A DNA stretch of 64,000 nt from Palsa-1150 sp036490515 (GTDB taxonomy: Bacteria; Myxococcota_A; Polyangia; Polyangiales; Polyangiaceae), in assembly GCA_036490515.1 (NCBI GenBank), contig DASXDU010000029.1, positions 186,001 to 250,000 of the forward strand. The letters run 5' to 3'. The notes beneath the pieces are model-generated. The model was not told the origin of the DNA. It saw nothing but the letters and a program-made list of their open reading frames with translations, and ran no database searches. Shown one piece after another: positions 49,908 to 58,059 of this stretch. Both the position numbers and the translations under genes were made by a program. Within the stretch, counting starts at the first letter, position 1, and each line of letters opens with the position of its first letter.

Positions 49908-50939
49908 TCAGGGCTTCCAGCCGCGGCACTCGTAGCGCACGCCGTCGCTGAGATCCTGGTTGTCGTCGAGGAAGCCGTAGAACGCGCCCTCGTGGTCGAC
50001 GGCGATGGCCTCGTTGCTCGCGGTGGCCTGGGCGTCGAGCGCCTCGGTGGCGCCCGTCGCCTCGTCGACGATGTAGGTCTGCGATCCGCCGTAGACGTTG
50101 GTCGTCACGAGGAGGACGTCCTCGGCCGGACCGCCAGGGGCGCCGAACGTGCAGTCGCTGAGGATGCCGTCGCGGTTCGACCAGCGGTCGAGGGCGAGCT
50201 TGATGGGCGGACGCTGGGGGTCGATCGCGATGCGGCCGGAAGCGTCGCGCACGACGCACGCGAGGGACGTATCGGTCTTGCTGGCCGCGTAGCCGGCGCA
50301 GCGCGCGTGCGCCGCGGCGCTGCGCAGGCAGAGGCCCTCCCAGTTCTTGCCGCAGTTGACGCCGTGGAGATCGGCGCACGAGGCGGGCGGCGGCCCGATG
50401 GGGTAGCTGTCACTCGACCGGCGAAGTCCCCCCTTGCCGTCCGGGACGAACACCCGCACCGCGCCCGACGACGTGAGCGTGTAGAGGCGCGCGACCGAGG
50501 CGTCGGCCAGCCACGCCATCCCCTCGAGATCGTCGGACGCGCCGGCATCGAGCGGCAAGGCGAGCGCCCGGGTGCCTGCGGCCTTGCTCCACGCCATCGC
50601 CGCCCCGTTGCGACCCGAGTCGGCGACGACGAGGATCTCGCGCTTGCCGGGGAGGAGCTCCACCTCGGCCGCCGCGGAGGCCTCGGGGAGCTTCCACGGC
50701 GACGGAAACGTCGTGTCGCGCGTGCACGCCACGGCGCGGGGAAGACGAGGCGACCCCGGCGAAGAGGCCGACGGAGGCGGGAGCGACGGCGTCGCGGGCG
50801 CAGGGTGAATGGGCGGGCTCGTGGAGGTCTCGGCGGGACGGGCGCTGGTCGCGCCGGGGGCCGGTCCACGCTCGGAGCGCTCGCACGCGGCGAGAAGGCC
50901 GGAGGACGCGAGGACCGCGAGGGCGAGGAGAAGGCGCAC
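49908..50939 (-). CDS. Lipoprotein, possible beta-propeller, last gene of the urate operon
   Basis: A 343-residue lipoprotein: GTG start, VRLLLALAVLASSGLLAAC signal and lipobox, then a Pro/Ser-rich linker (about 25-70). The rest has repeated strand patterns (LVVADSGRNG, GMAWLADASVARLYTL, VLLVTTNVYGGSQTYIVDE, AIAVDHEGAFYGFLDDNQ) that resemble the blades of a beta-propeller or the esterase-like family. There are cysteines in pairs (CADLHGVNC, CLR...C). I recognise no specific function. It lies 11 bases after the HiuH stop on the same strand, yet nothing in its sequence ties it to purine use. It converges on puuD with a 45-base gap. Confidence 0.65.
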   Translation of the reverse strand: MRLLLALAVLASSGLLAACERSERGPAPGATSARPAETSTSPPIHPAPATPSLPPPSASSPGSPRLPRAVACTRDTTFPSPWKLPEASAAAEVELLPGKREILVVADSGRNGAAMAWSKAAGTRALALPLDAGASDDLEGMAWLADASVARLYTLTSSGAVRVFVPDGKGGLRRSSDSYPIGPPPASCADLHGVNCGKNWEGLCLRSAAAHARCAGYAASKTDTSLACVVRDASGRIAIDPQRPPIKLALDRWSNRDGILSDCTFGAPGGPAEDVLLVTTNVYGGSQTYIVDEATGATEALDAQATASNEAIAVDHEGAFYGFLDDNQDLSDGVRYECRGWKP

Positions 50940-50950
50940 GCGGGATCCCG

Positions 50951-51295
50951 TCAGCTCCCGCGGTACGTGGAGTAGCCGAAGGGGCTCACGAGGAGCGGCA
51001 CGTGGTAGTGGCGCCCGACGTCCCCCACGACGAACTCGACGACGACCGTGCGCCAGAACGCCTCGACGCCGCGCGCCGCGAAGTAGGCCCCGGCGTCGAA
51101 GGACACGCGGTAGGCGCCCGGGCGGAGCGCGCCCGGCGCGAGGAGCGTCCGCAGGCGGCCGTCGGCGTCGGTCGCCCCCTGCCCTTCGCGAGTCCACTCG
51201 CCGGGCGAGGTCTGGCGGTCGAGCGTGACGGCGACGCCGGCAGCGGGCTGCCCCGTTGCCGTGTCGAGGACGTGCGTCGTGATGGGGCTCGTCAT
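50951..51295 (-). CDS. hiuH: 5-hydroxyisourate hydrolase (transthyretin-like)
   Basis: A 114-residue enzyme that opens 5-hydroxyisourate to OHCU, the second step of urate breakdown. It has the family signatures: ITTHVLDTATGQPA at the N terminus (His), the Arg in the VSFDAGAYF region, HYHVPLLVSPFGYSTYRGS at the C terminus with the hallmark Y-R-G-S ending. The length is typical, and with no signal peptide it should be cytosolic. Its ATG overlaps the stop of the allantoicase fusion gene (ATGA at 51292-51295). Confidence 0.95.
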   Translation of the reverse strand: MTSPITTHVLDTATGQPAAGVAVTLDRQTSPGEWTREGQGATDADGRLRTLLAPGALRPGAYRVSFDAGAYFAARGVEAFWRTVVVEFVVGDVGRHYHVPLLVSPFGYSTYRGS

Positions 51296-52767
51296 CGGCG
51301 GACCAGCTTCTCGAGCCGGAGCTCGGTGATCTTCCGCTGCTCGTCGGCGGCCCGAACGACCTCGCCGGCGCGGTCTCCCTCGAGGCGCTGCCGGGCGAGC
51401 CCCAGCATTTCGTCGGCCGTCTTGCCCGTCGCGCAGACGAGGTACACGAAGCCGTGCTTCGCCTCGTAGGCGCGGTTCACCTCCGCGAGCGCGTCGAGCG
51501 TGCCCTGCGCGGCATCGGCGACGCGCGCCTGCTCCTGCGACGTCCAGCCGCGTGCGTCGCGCTTCTTCTCGCCGATGCGCGGGTGCGCCGCGAACGCCTC
51601 GAGCCAGTCCTTCTCGCCGAGCCCCTCGGCGGCCCGCAGCGCGGCGGCCTTCGCAGACGCGAGATCGCGGAAGGGGCGCGCCTCGACCATTCGCTGCACC
51701 CACGCCGTCGACACGCAGCATGCGCCGAGCTCGCGGCGCGCTTCGTCCGGGGAGAGCGCGTCGAGCCGCGCGATGCCCCACGCCTCGCGGGCAGCGGCGC
51801 TCGGCGTCCCGAAGAGACGCAGGCGGCTCACGCCCCCGTCGGGCCAGATGGAGAGCCGCACGAAGCGCGCGGCGTCGTGGGCCGCGAGGTCGTCGTCGAA
51901 GACGTGGCGCGTGTGCGCGAGGAGCGGCACGCGCGGCAGGACCTCGCGCCAGGGCCCCTCGCCGGTGCTGCCGACGGCGAGCGACGCGCTGCCGGGGGCG
52001 TTGCCGCGGAAGCGCCACGTGTCGATCTCGGCGCGCCGGAGGGTGCCCTCGGCGGCGAGCTGCACGACGACCCACTCGGGGCCCTCGCGGCGCGTGCGCT
52101 TCGTCTCCCAGCCGTCGCTCATGTCGTGCGCGCGGCCGGGCATGACGAGCGCGTGGCGCGGCCCGAAGAAGGTGTCGCTCGCCGAGACGACGACGCCGCC
52201 GTTCTCCACCGCGGCGAGGTCGACGTCCTGCTCGGTGCCCGCGCGCCCGAGCCAGCGCGGCTCGGGGAGCGCCTCGCCGTGGACGCGCAGGCGTGCGACG
52301 CCGCCGTCCGGAAAGATGCGGAGGCGCACGTGCGTGACGCGCCACCCGCGTGGCACGGCGAAGGCGTTTCGCGTGTCGCCCTGGAGAGGCGTCCGGCCGA
52401 GGAGCTCGTGCCACGCCGCCTGCTCCACCTCCTCGAGCGTCGCCTGGGCGCGGGCGCTGCACCCCTCGAGCGAGAACGACTCCGGGTAGTTGCCCTTGAA
52501 GTGGCTCGTGTCGACGACGACCCCGCGCACCAGGCCCGGCACGCCGAGGCGGACGATGCACCAGTCGTGTCCCGGCGTGCGGCGGCGGCGCGTCTCCCAG
52601 CCGTCCATCCACTTGCCGCGGTCGGTGTACCGACCCGGCACGAAGACCGCGGCGTCCGCCTTCAGCAGGTTGTCGCGCTCCGCGAAGAACTCGTCGTTGG
52701 CCCAGAGCGCCGCCCCGCCGAGCCGCTCGGCGGCCAGATCGACGAGCTCGGTGAAGTCCGACGTCAT
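51292..52767 (-). CDS. alc-uraD: Allantoicase fused to OHCU decarboxylase
   Basis: A 491-residue two-part enzyme. Residues about 1-325: allantoicase with its internal duplication (MDGWETRRRR..GHDW, then DMSDGWETKRTR..GPEW; paired blocks VVVDTSHFKGNYPE and AEIDTWRFRGNAPG), which splits allantoate to ureidoglycolate and urea. Residues about 335-491: OHCU decarboxylase with FAAHPRIG (catalytic His), WTSQEQARV (conserved Glu-Gln) and FVYLVCATGKTADEML, which gives S-allantoin. The two act at non-consecutive steps, either side of allantoinase, whose gene overlaps this one by four bases (ATGA). The join is in one frame with no sign of a frameshift. Confidence 0.93.
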   Translation of the reverse strand: MTSDFTELVDLAAERLGGAALWANDEFFAERDNLLKADAAVFVPGRYTDRGKWMDGWETRRRRTPGHDWCIVRLGVPGLVRGVVVDTSHFKGNYPESFSLEGCSARAQATLEEVEQAAWHELLGRTPLQGDTRNAFAVPRGWRVTHVRLRIFPDGGVARLRVHGEALPEPRWLGRAGTEQDVDLAAVENGGVVVSASDTFFGPRHALVMPGRAHDMSDGWETKRTRREGPEWVVVQLAAEGTLRRAEIDTWRFRGNAPGSASLAVGSTGEGPWREVLPRVPLLAHTRHVFDDDLAAHDAARFVRLSIWPDGGVSRLRLFGTPSAAAREAWGIARLDALSPDEARRELGACCVSTAWVQRMVEARPFRDLASAKAAALRAAEGLGEKDWLEAFAAHPRIGEKKRDARGWTSQEQARVADAAQGTLDALAEVNRAYEAKHGFVYLVCATGKTADEMLGLARQRLEGDRAGEVVRAADEQRKITELRLEKLVRR

Positions 52768-54125
52768 GCCTCTCCTCGCCGCAGCAGACGCCCCGACGGC
52801 GCGCCCACGTGGGCGCCGGCAGCGTACACCTTCCGGCCACGCAGGTACGTCGCGTGGACGACGCCCGAGAGCGTCCGCCGCGCGTACGGCGTCGACTTGT
52901 GCCGCTGGTGGAGCGCCGCCGCGTCGACGGCGCTCTCGCCGTCCGGGTCCCAGACGACGAGGTCGGCGTCCTTGCCCGGCGCGATGCTCCCCTTGCGCCC
53001 GAGGCCCACGAGGCGCGCGGGCGCGGCGGACATCCACTCGGCGATCCGCGCGAGGCCCACCCCGCGCGCGCTCGCCTCCGTCCACGTCGCACGCAGGCCC
53101 AGCTCGAGGGACGCGATGCCGCCCCACGCCCGCTGGAAGTCGCCGCTCTCGGCGCACTTGAGCGACGACGGCGACGGCGAGTGGTCGGTCACGACCTGCG
53201 CGATGACGCCGTCGGCGAGCGCTTGCCAGAGGCGCTCGCGGTTGTGGCGCTCGCGGATCGGCGGCGCGCACTTGTACTCGGTGGCGCCGTCGGGCACGTC
53301 CTCGGCGGCGAAGACGAGGTAGTGCGGGCACGTCTCGGCCGAGATGGGCGCCCCGGCGTCGCGCGCGAGGCGGAGCGCGGCGACGGCGTCGGCGGACGAG
53401 AGGTGGACGACGTGGGCGCGCGCACCGGTCGCGTGAACGAGGCGAACGACGAGGTCGACGGCGGCGTTCTCGGCCTCGCGGGGGCGCGCCTCGAGCCAGT
53501 GCACGTAGCGCGTCAGCTCGTCGTCGGGGACGGTGCCCTGCCGGCGGAGCGCGGCGTCGATGGGGCCCGCGAGCTCGGCGTGCACGAGGAGCGGCGTGCC
53601 TTCGTCGGCGAGGATGGGCATCGCCGTCCGGAGCTCTTCCTCGCCCACGTGGCCGAAGTCGGGGACGCCCGAGTCGACGAGGAAGCACTTGAATGCGAGG
53701 CAGCCGGCCCGCGCGAGCTCGCGGAGCTGCCCGGCGTTGCCCGGGACGACGCCTCCCGTGAGGCCCACGTCGACGAAGATCTTCCCCTCGGTCGCCGCGG
53801 ACTTCGCCTCGAAGGCCGCGCGCGACGTCGTCGGAGGCGACGCGTTGAGGGGCATGTCGACGATCGTCGTGACGCCGCCCGCGGCCGCGGCGCGCGTCGC
53901 CGTCGCGAAGCCCTCCCACTCGGTGCGCCCCGGTTCGTTCACGTGAACGTGCGTGTCGACGAGCCCCGGAAGGACGACGAGGTCGCCCGCGTCGTCGACG
54001 GGAACGCCCGGCGCAACGGCGTCGAACGCGTCGACCCGCTCGATGACGCCCCCGCGAACGTGGACGCTCGCCGGCCGGACCCCGTCTCCCAGGACGACGC
54101 GCTTCGAGCGGACGACCAGATCCAC
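52764..54125 (-). CDS. allB: Allantoinase
   Basis: A 453-residue amidohydrolase that opens allantoin to allantoate. Metal and active-site motifs: DTHVHVNEPGRTEWEG (H-x-H), the carboxylated Lys in LAFKCFLVDSG, LLVHAE (His), HVVHLSS (His), ETCPHYL and VTDHSP (Asp). The DTHVHVNEPG and FKCF forms are those of allantoinase rather than dihydroorotase or hydantoinase. The GTG at 54125 has AGGGTTGG nine bases before; the open frame runs further to 54455 but only through shadow sequence. It heads the minus-strand operon allB, alc-uraD, hiuH, lipoprotein. Confidence 0.94.
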   Translation of the reverse strand: MDLVVRSKRVVLGDGVRPASVHVRGGVIERVDAFDAVAPGVPVDDAGDLVVLPGLVDTHVHVNEPGRTEWEGFATATRAAAAGGVTTIVDMPLNASPPTTSRAAFEAKSAATEGKIFVDVGLTGGVVPGNAGQLRELARAGCLAFKCFLVDSGVPDFGHVGEEELRTAMPILADEGTPLLVHAELAGPIDAALRRQGTVPDDELTRYVHWLEARPREAENAAVDLVVRLVHATGARAHVVHLSSADAVAALRLARDAGAPISAETCPHYLVFAAEDVPDGATEYKCAPPIRERHNRERLWQALADGVIAQVVTDHSPSPSSLKCAESGDFQRAWGGIASLELGLRATWTEASARGVGLARIAEWMSAAPARLVGLGRKGSIAPGKDADLVVWDPDGESAVDAAALHQRHKSTPYARRTLSGVVHATYLRGRKVYAAGAHVGAPSGRLLRRGEA

Positions 54126-54165
54126 GTCGCCAACCCTAGCGCACCTCGATACGATCCCGGCAGCG

Positions 54166-55920
54166 ATGCTCCTCCGCCTCCCGACCGTACGCGCCAAGCT
54201 CACCGCGCTGGTGGCGCTGTCGGCCGTGGTGATGCTCGCCGCGCTGCCGGTCCTCTCGTGGCTGCTCCACCGGCAGCTCGTGGACGAGGTCGACGACCGC
54301 GTGACCGGGGCGGAGCGCGCGTTCCAGACGGAGCTCGACGACGACCTCGCCGACCTCACGCTCGCGTCGCGGATCCTCTCGGCGGACGGGGCGACGGCGC
54401 GCGCCATCCAGCGGCACGACGCCGCGCGAGCCCGGCAGCTCGCGCAGGTGTTCATCGACGTCTACCCGAACATCGACGTCCTGCTCGTCGACGAGAGCGG
54501 CAAGGTGCTCGCACAGGTCGGGTGCCAGCACCCGCCGGACGAGGTGGGCGGGATCGTCGAGCTCGCCGACCTGCCGAAGGGCAAGGAGTTCCGCGGCGTC
54601 GTCGAGCACGGCTGCGAGGCGACGTCGTCGGGCGCGCCCCCCGCGTACGTCATCGGGCAGCCGATCGCGGGCGTGGGCGGCGTCGTCGTTTGCGAGCCGG
54701 TCGACGCCGACTACCTCAAGAACTCGAGCGCGAAGCTCGGCCTGGAGCTGGCGCTCGCCGTCATCGACCCGGGCAACGGCCACGCGCTCGTCGGGCAGAC
54801 GCAGGACTTCCCCGACGGCGCCCTCGGCGCGGCGCGCGAGCCCACGACGACCATCATCGACGTCGGCGCGCGCTCGTGGGCCGTTCAGCGCTTCGAGCCT
54901 CGCCAGCTCCAGGGGCGCATCGGCCGCATCGGAATGCTCGCAGCGCTCGACGTGACCGACATCCACCGCATCGTGCAGCGCAACCTCGCCTACGCGATGG
55001 CCGTCCTGCTCGTGGCTGCCGTCATCTCCATCGCCTTCGGGTGGCGCGTCGCCTCGGTCATGTCGGGCGCGCTCCGCCGCGTGAACACGGCGCTCAAGCG
55101 CGTCGAGCAGCTCGACTACGTCCACGTCTTCGGCGTCGAGACGGGCGACGAGCTCGAGGACCTCGCGAACGGCTTCAACACGATGGTCGACGGCCTGAAG
55201 GAGCGCGACAAGCTGCGGACGACCTTCGGCAAGTACATGACGTCGGCCGTCATGGAGCACCTGCTCGCGGGCAAGGTGGCGCTCGGCGGCGAGTCGCTCG
55301 AGGTGACCATCCTCTTCACCGACATCCGCAGCTTCACGACGCTCAGCGAGAAGATGGACCCGCAGCAGCTCGTGGGCCTGCTCAACGAGTACTTCACCGA
55401 GATGGTCGGCATCGTGATGGACGAGGGCGGCGTCGTCGACAAGTACATCGGCGACGCGATCATGGCGGTCTTCGGCGCGCCGGTGCCGAAGAAGGAGGAC
55501 GCCCGGAACGCGATCCGCGCCGCCGTGAAGATGCGCCGGGCGCTCGCCGCGCTGAACGAGCGCCTCGCCGCGCGGGGCATTCCGACGCTGCGAACGGGCA
55601 TCGGAATCCACACGGGCGAGGTCGTCGCCGGCAACATCGGCAGCGAGAAGCGCATGGAGTACACGGTCATCGGCGACGCGGTGAACCTCGCCTCGCGCCT
55701 CGAGACCAGCACGAAGGACCTCGGCGTCAGCGTGCTCGTGAGCGAGGACACCTACCAGCTCACGAAGGACATGGTCGAAGCGCGCCCCGTGAAGGAGATC
55801 ACCGTCAAGGGCCGCGCGGCACCCGTCATGACGTACGAGGTCCTCGGCATCCGCGGCGAGCCCCTCCTCGACCACACCGACAGCGCCAAGAAGCCCGCCG
55901 CCGCCACCGCCGCGAGCTGA
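54166..55920 (+). CDS. Membrane class III adenylate/guanylate cyclase
   Basis: A 584-residue signalling enzyme. Layout: helix 1 (about 12-35), a periplasmic sensor of about 240 residues, helix 2 (about 277-300), HAMP (about 300-355; RVASVMSG...LKRVEQLD), then the class III cyclase domain (about 380-560). Both metal-binding Asp are present (LFTDIRSFT and KYIGDAIMAVFGAP); the substrate region reads GSEKRMEYTVIGDAVNLASRLE. It should make cAMP (or cGMP) upon a periplasmic cue; the sensor has no recognised ligand. The ATG at 54166 starts directly before the signal-anchor. Divergent from allB with a 40-base gap. Confidence 0.92.
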   Translation: MLLRLPTVRAKLTALVALSAVVMLAALPVLSWLLHRQLVDEVDDRVTGAERAFQTELDDDLADLTLASRILSADGATARAIQRHDAARARQLAQVFIDVYPNIDVLLVDESGKVLAQVGCQHPPDEVGGIVELADLPKGKEFRGVVEHGCEATSSGAPPAYVIGQPIAGVGGVVVCEPVDADYLKNSSAKLGLELALAVIDPGNGHALVGQTQDFPDGALGAAREPTTTIIDVGARSWAVQRFEPRQLQGRIGRIGMLAALDVTDIHRIVQRNLAYAMAVLLVAAVISIAFGWRVASVMSGALRRVNTALKRVEQLDYVHVFGVETGDELEDLANGFNTMVDGLKERDKLRTTFGKYMTSAVMEHLLAGKVALGGESLEVTILFTDIRSFTTLSEKMDPQQLVGLLNEYFTEMVGIVMDEGGVVDKYIGDAIMAVFGAPVPKKEDARNAIRAAVKMRRALAALNERLAARGIPTLRTGIGIHTGEVVAGNIGSEKRMEYTVIGDAVNLASRLETSTKDLGVSVLVSEDTYQLTKDMVEARPVKEITVKGRAAPVMTYEVLGIRGEPLLDHTDSAKKPAAATAAS

Positions 55921-55943
55921 ACGCGCTGGGCCCTATTCACGAG

Positions 55944-56081
55944 CGAGAGGGGGAAACAGGAAGGTCAGAAGATCAGAAGGCGAGAGGGTGGGGTGGGTCC
56001 ACGCGACACGCAATCGAGAACGGCGCGCGCCAGCCCCCTCTCTACCTTCTGATCTTCTGATCTTCTTGTTTCCCCCTCTCG
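55944..56081. repeat. Long inverted repeat, 37-bp arms, 64-bp loop
   Basis: The arm 55944-55980 and the arm 56045-56081 are complementary over all 37 positions, with only two differences, both of which would be G-U pairs in RNA. Each arm carries GAGAGGGGGAAACA and one or two copies of a GATCAGAAG unit. It lies between the convergent cyclase and Fpg/Nei genes. It could be a bidirectional terminator of unusual length, a small non-autonomous element or a processed RNA. It is flanked by CTCTC-type repeats (56078-56095). Confidence 0.75.
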
Positions 56082-56095
56082 TCTCCTCTCCTCTC

Positions 56096-56998
56096 CTAGC
56101 GCTGCTGCTTCTTGGCCTCGAGGTCGTCGAGGGTCTTGGGCCAGTCGCCGTGCATGAGGCGCGAGAGGGAGCGGTCGGCGAGGAGCTTGCCCCCGAGCTG
56201 GCACCGCGCGCAGTAGTTCATCTCGTTGTCGGCGTAGGCGATGCGCTGGATGGGCGCGCCGCACGCGGGGCACGGCTTCTTGTAGCGGCCGTGCACGGCC
56301 ATCCCCTCGCGGAAGCCCGTGACGTTCTCGGGGAACGCGTCGCCGGTCTCCTTCGCGAGGCGATCCTTCCAGTCGAGGAGCGTGTCGATCGCCGCGCGGT
56401 GGAGCGTCGCGACCTCGTCGTCGGTCATCTTGGCGGTGAGCCGGACGGGCGACATGCGGGCCCGCCAGAGGATCTCGTCGGAGTACGCGTTGCCGATGCC
56501 GCTGAAGAGGTGCGGATCGGTGAGCGAGCGCTTCACCGTGTGGTTCTCGCGGCGGAGCGCCTCGCCGAACTGCTTCGCGGTCGACGTGAGCGGCTCGAGG
56601 CCGCCGGGATCGAGCGCGGCGAGGCCCGCAGCGCCGCGGACGAGGTGGAGCGACGCGCGCTTCTTCGTCGACGCCTCGGTGAGGATGAGCGTCCCGGCGG
56701 GGAAGTCGAAGGCGGCGAGGCCGATCTTGCCGGGAACCTTGGCGCCGCGCTCCTTCCAGCGAAGGCGCCCGGCCACCATGAGGTGGATGACCAGGTGAAG
56801 GTCGCCCTCGAGGTCGAAGACGACGCGCTTGCCCAGGCGGTGGACGCCCTGGACGCGCTTTCCCTCGGCGGCGCGGATGGGCGGGTCGAACGACCGCACG
56901 AGGAACGGGCTCGCGACGCGCACGTGCTCGAGCGGCTCGCCGAGGACGCGGCGCCGCACGTGCTCGACGTAGAGCTCGACGTCGGGAAGCTCGGGCAC
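56096..56998 (-). CDS. Fpg/Nei family DNA glycosylase
   Basis: A 300-residue bifunctional glycosylase/AP lyase for oxidised bases. The N terminus MPELPDVE gives the catalytic Pro2 and Glu3 after removal of Met. The helix-two-turn-helix region has DPHLFSGIGNAYSDEILW, and the C-terminal zinc finger is CPACGAPIQRIAYADNEMNYCARCQ (four Cys). The spacing is that of the family. Whether it prefers purines (Fpg) or pyrimidines (Nei) cannot be told from sequence alone. GTG 56998 start. The promoter region contains a tandem repeat of four 42-bp units, and the 3' end abuts a large inverted repeat. Confidence 0.93.
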   Translation of the reverse strand: MPELPDVELYVEHVRRRVLGEPLEHVRVASPFLVRSFDPPIRAAEGKRVQGVHRLGKRVVFDLEGDLHLVIHLMVAGRLRWKERGAKVPGKIGLAAFDFPAGTLILTEASTKKRASLHLVRGAAGLAALDPGGLEPLTSTAKQFGEALRRENHTVKRSLTDPHLFSGIGNAYSDEILWRARMSPVRLTAKMTDDEVATLHRAAIDTLLDWKDRLAKETGDAFPENVTGFREGMAVHGRYKKPCPACGAPIQRIAYADNEMNYCARCQLGGKLLADRSLSRLMHGDWPKTLDDLEAKKQQR

Positions 56999-57103
56999 GA
57001 GGCTGGGGATGATAGCGCGGGGGTCTTCCCTCGGAGAGGAGGCGTCTGGCCGGGCGAGCCGAGGGCTTGGCTCGCGACGGACGGCGCCGGGATGGGCGGG
57101 CCC

Positions 57104-57271
57104 AGCCCTGGTCGTCGGCGGACCGACGCCGGTCCGGGCGAGACAGGCCCTGGTCCTCGGCGGACGGACGCTGGGCCGGGCGAGACCAGCCCTGGTCCTC
57201 GGCGGACGGACGCCGGTCCGGGCAAGACCAGCCCTGGTCCTCGGCGGACGGACGCCGGTCCGGGCGAGATC
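57104..57271. repeat. Tandem repeat, four copies of a 42-bp unit
   Basis: The unit starts at about 57104, 57146, 57188 and 57230; it contains CCTGGTCCTCGGCGG, then ACGGACGCCGGTCCGGGCGA. The copies differ at a few bases. The unit length is a multiple of three, so every frame stays open on both strands (for example a repeated TDAGPGETSPGPRR pattern), but none has a sensible start or codon pattern. The repeat fills most of the 371-base gap (56999-57369) upstream of the glycosylase gene and downstream of the MopE-like gene; I saw nothing else clear there. Confidence 0.85.
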
Positions 57272-57369
57272 ACGCCTTGGCCGGCCGGCAACGACCGGAG
57301 ATCGCGCAGTTGGCGAGCTTCACGCGAGGGCGAGTCGACCGGAAGGCGGAACGCGCGTGGGGGACGCGC

Positions 57370-58059
57370 CTACTTGCACCCCTGGACGTTCGACGACGTC
57401 GTGTCCGTCACGCAGAGCACCCCCGCGAGGTTCAGCTTGCACGTGATGAAGTTCGGCGACGTGGCGCCGCAGGCCGGCGCATCGGTGAAGCCCGCGGTCC
57501 CCGTGCAGTTGCTCTTCAGCAGGCCGCCGCAGCCGAAGTTCGGTGTGAACTGCGTCTCGAGGATGCCGTCGCAGTTCCAGTCCCCCTTCGTGACCTGGGT
57601 GGGAGTGTACGTCTGGAAGTCCGGCTCGTTCAGGTACGCCCGAGGATCGTCGTCGTCGCAGTCGGTGCCGCCACAGACGCCGCCCTTGGCGTTGTCGTGG
57701 TCCTGGTCCTGGTCGCAGCTCGGCGCGTCGGGCGCGGCCTCGAAGACGTACTCGTCGATCGCGTCTCCGACGCCAACGTCGGAGAGCCCCGAATCGCCCG
57801 AGGAGCTGCCGGACGAGTCGTCGCCGCCCGACGAGGTGCCGTCGTCTCCGCTCCCCTCGCTCGCCGTGCCGTCGCCGCCGCCGGCGCCGTCGCCCTTGCC
57901 TCCGCTCGACGACGCGCCGTCGTGCTGCGTGGCGTCCGGACCGCCCTCCCCTCCCGCGCCGCCCTCGCCGTTGTCGTACTGCACGCTCGGGAACGTGCAG
58001 GCGGCGAAGAGCCCGACGATGCCCAGCGTGACGCCCCGCGCGATCCATCGACGACGCAT
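57370..58059 (-). CDS. MopE-like lipoprotein with calcium-binding motif
   Basis: A 229-residue lipoprotein: MRRRWIARGVTLGIVGLFAAC signal and lipobox. A long Gly/Ser/Asp-rich linker (about 28-95) precedes a small Cys-rich domain with DQDQDHDNAKGGVCGGTDCDDDDPRAYLNE, an Asp-rich motif of the type in MopE and thrombospondin-like proteins that binds calcium. Further cysteines suggest disulfides. It is presumably exposed on the cell surface; its function is unknown. Its ATG shares one base with the stop of the upstream TPR gene (TGATG), so kinase, TPR protein and this one form an operon. Confidence 0.75.
   Translation of the reverse strand: MRRRWIARGVTLGIVGLFAACTFPSVQYDNGEGGAGGEGGPDATQHDGASSSGGKGDGAGGGDGTASEGSGDDGTSSGGDDSSGSSSGDSGLSDVGVGDAIDEYVFEAAPDAPSCDQDQDHDNAKGGVCGGTDCDDDDPRAYLNEPDFQTYTPTQVTKGDWNCDGILETQFTPNFGCGGLLKSNCTGTAGFTDAPACGATSPNFITCKLNLAGVLCVTDTTSSNVQGCK

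Noticed and set aside
52809..56060. A 1083-codon plus-strand open frame
   Set aside because: Opposite to allantoinase and out of frame with the cyclase; no family motifs.
57067..57500. A repeat protein translated from the 42-bp tandem repeat
   Set aside because: All frames are open because the unit is a multiple of three; no start, ribosome site or codon bias supports translation.
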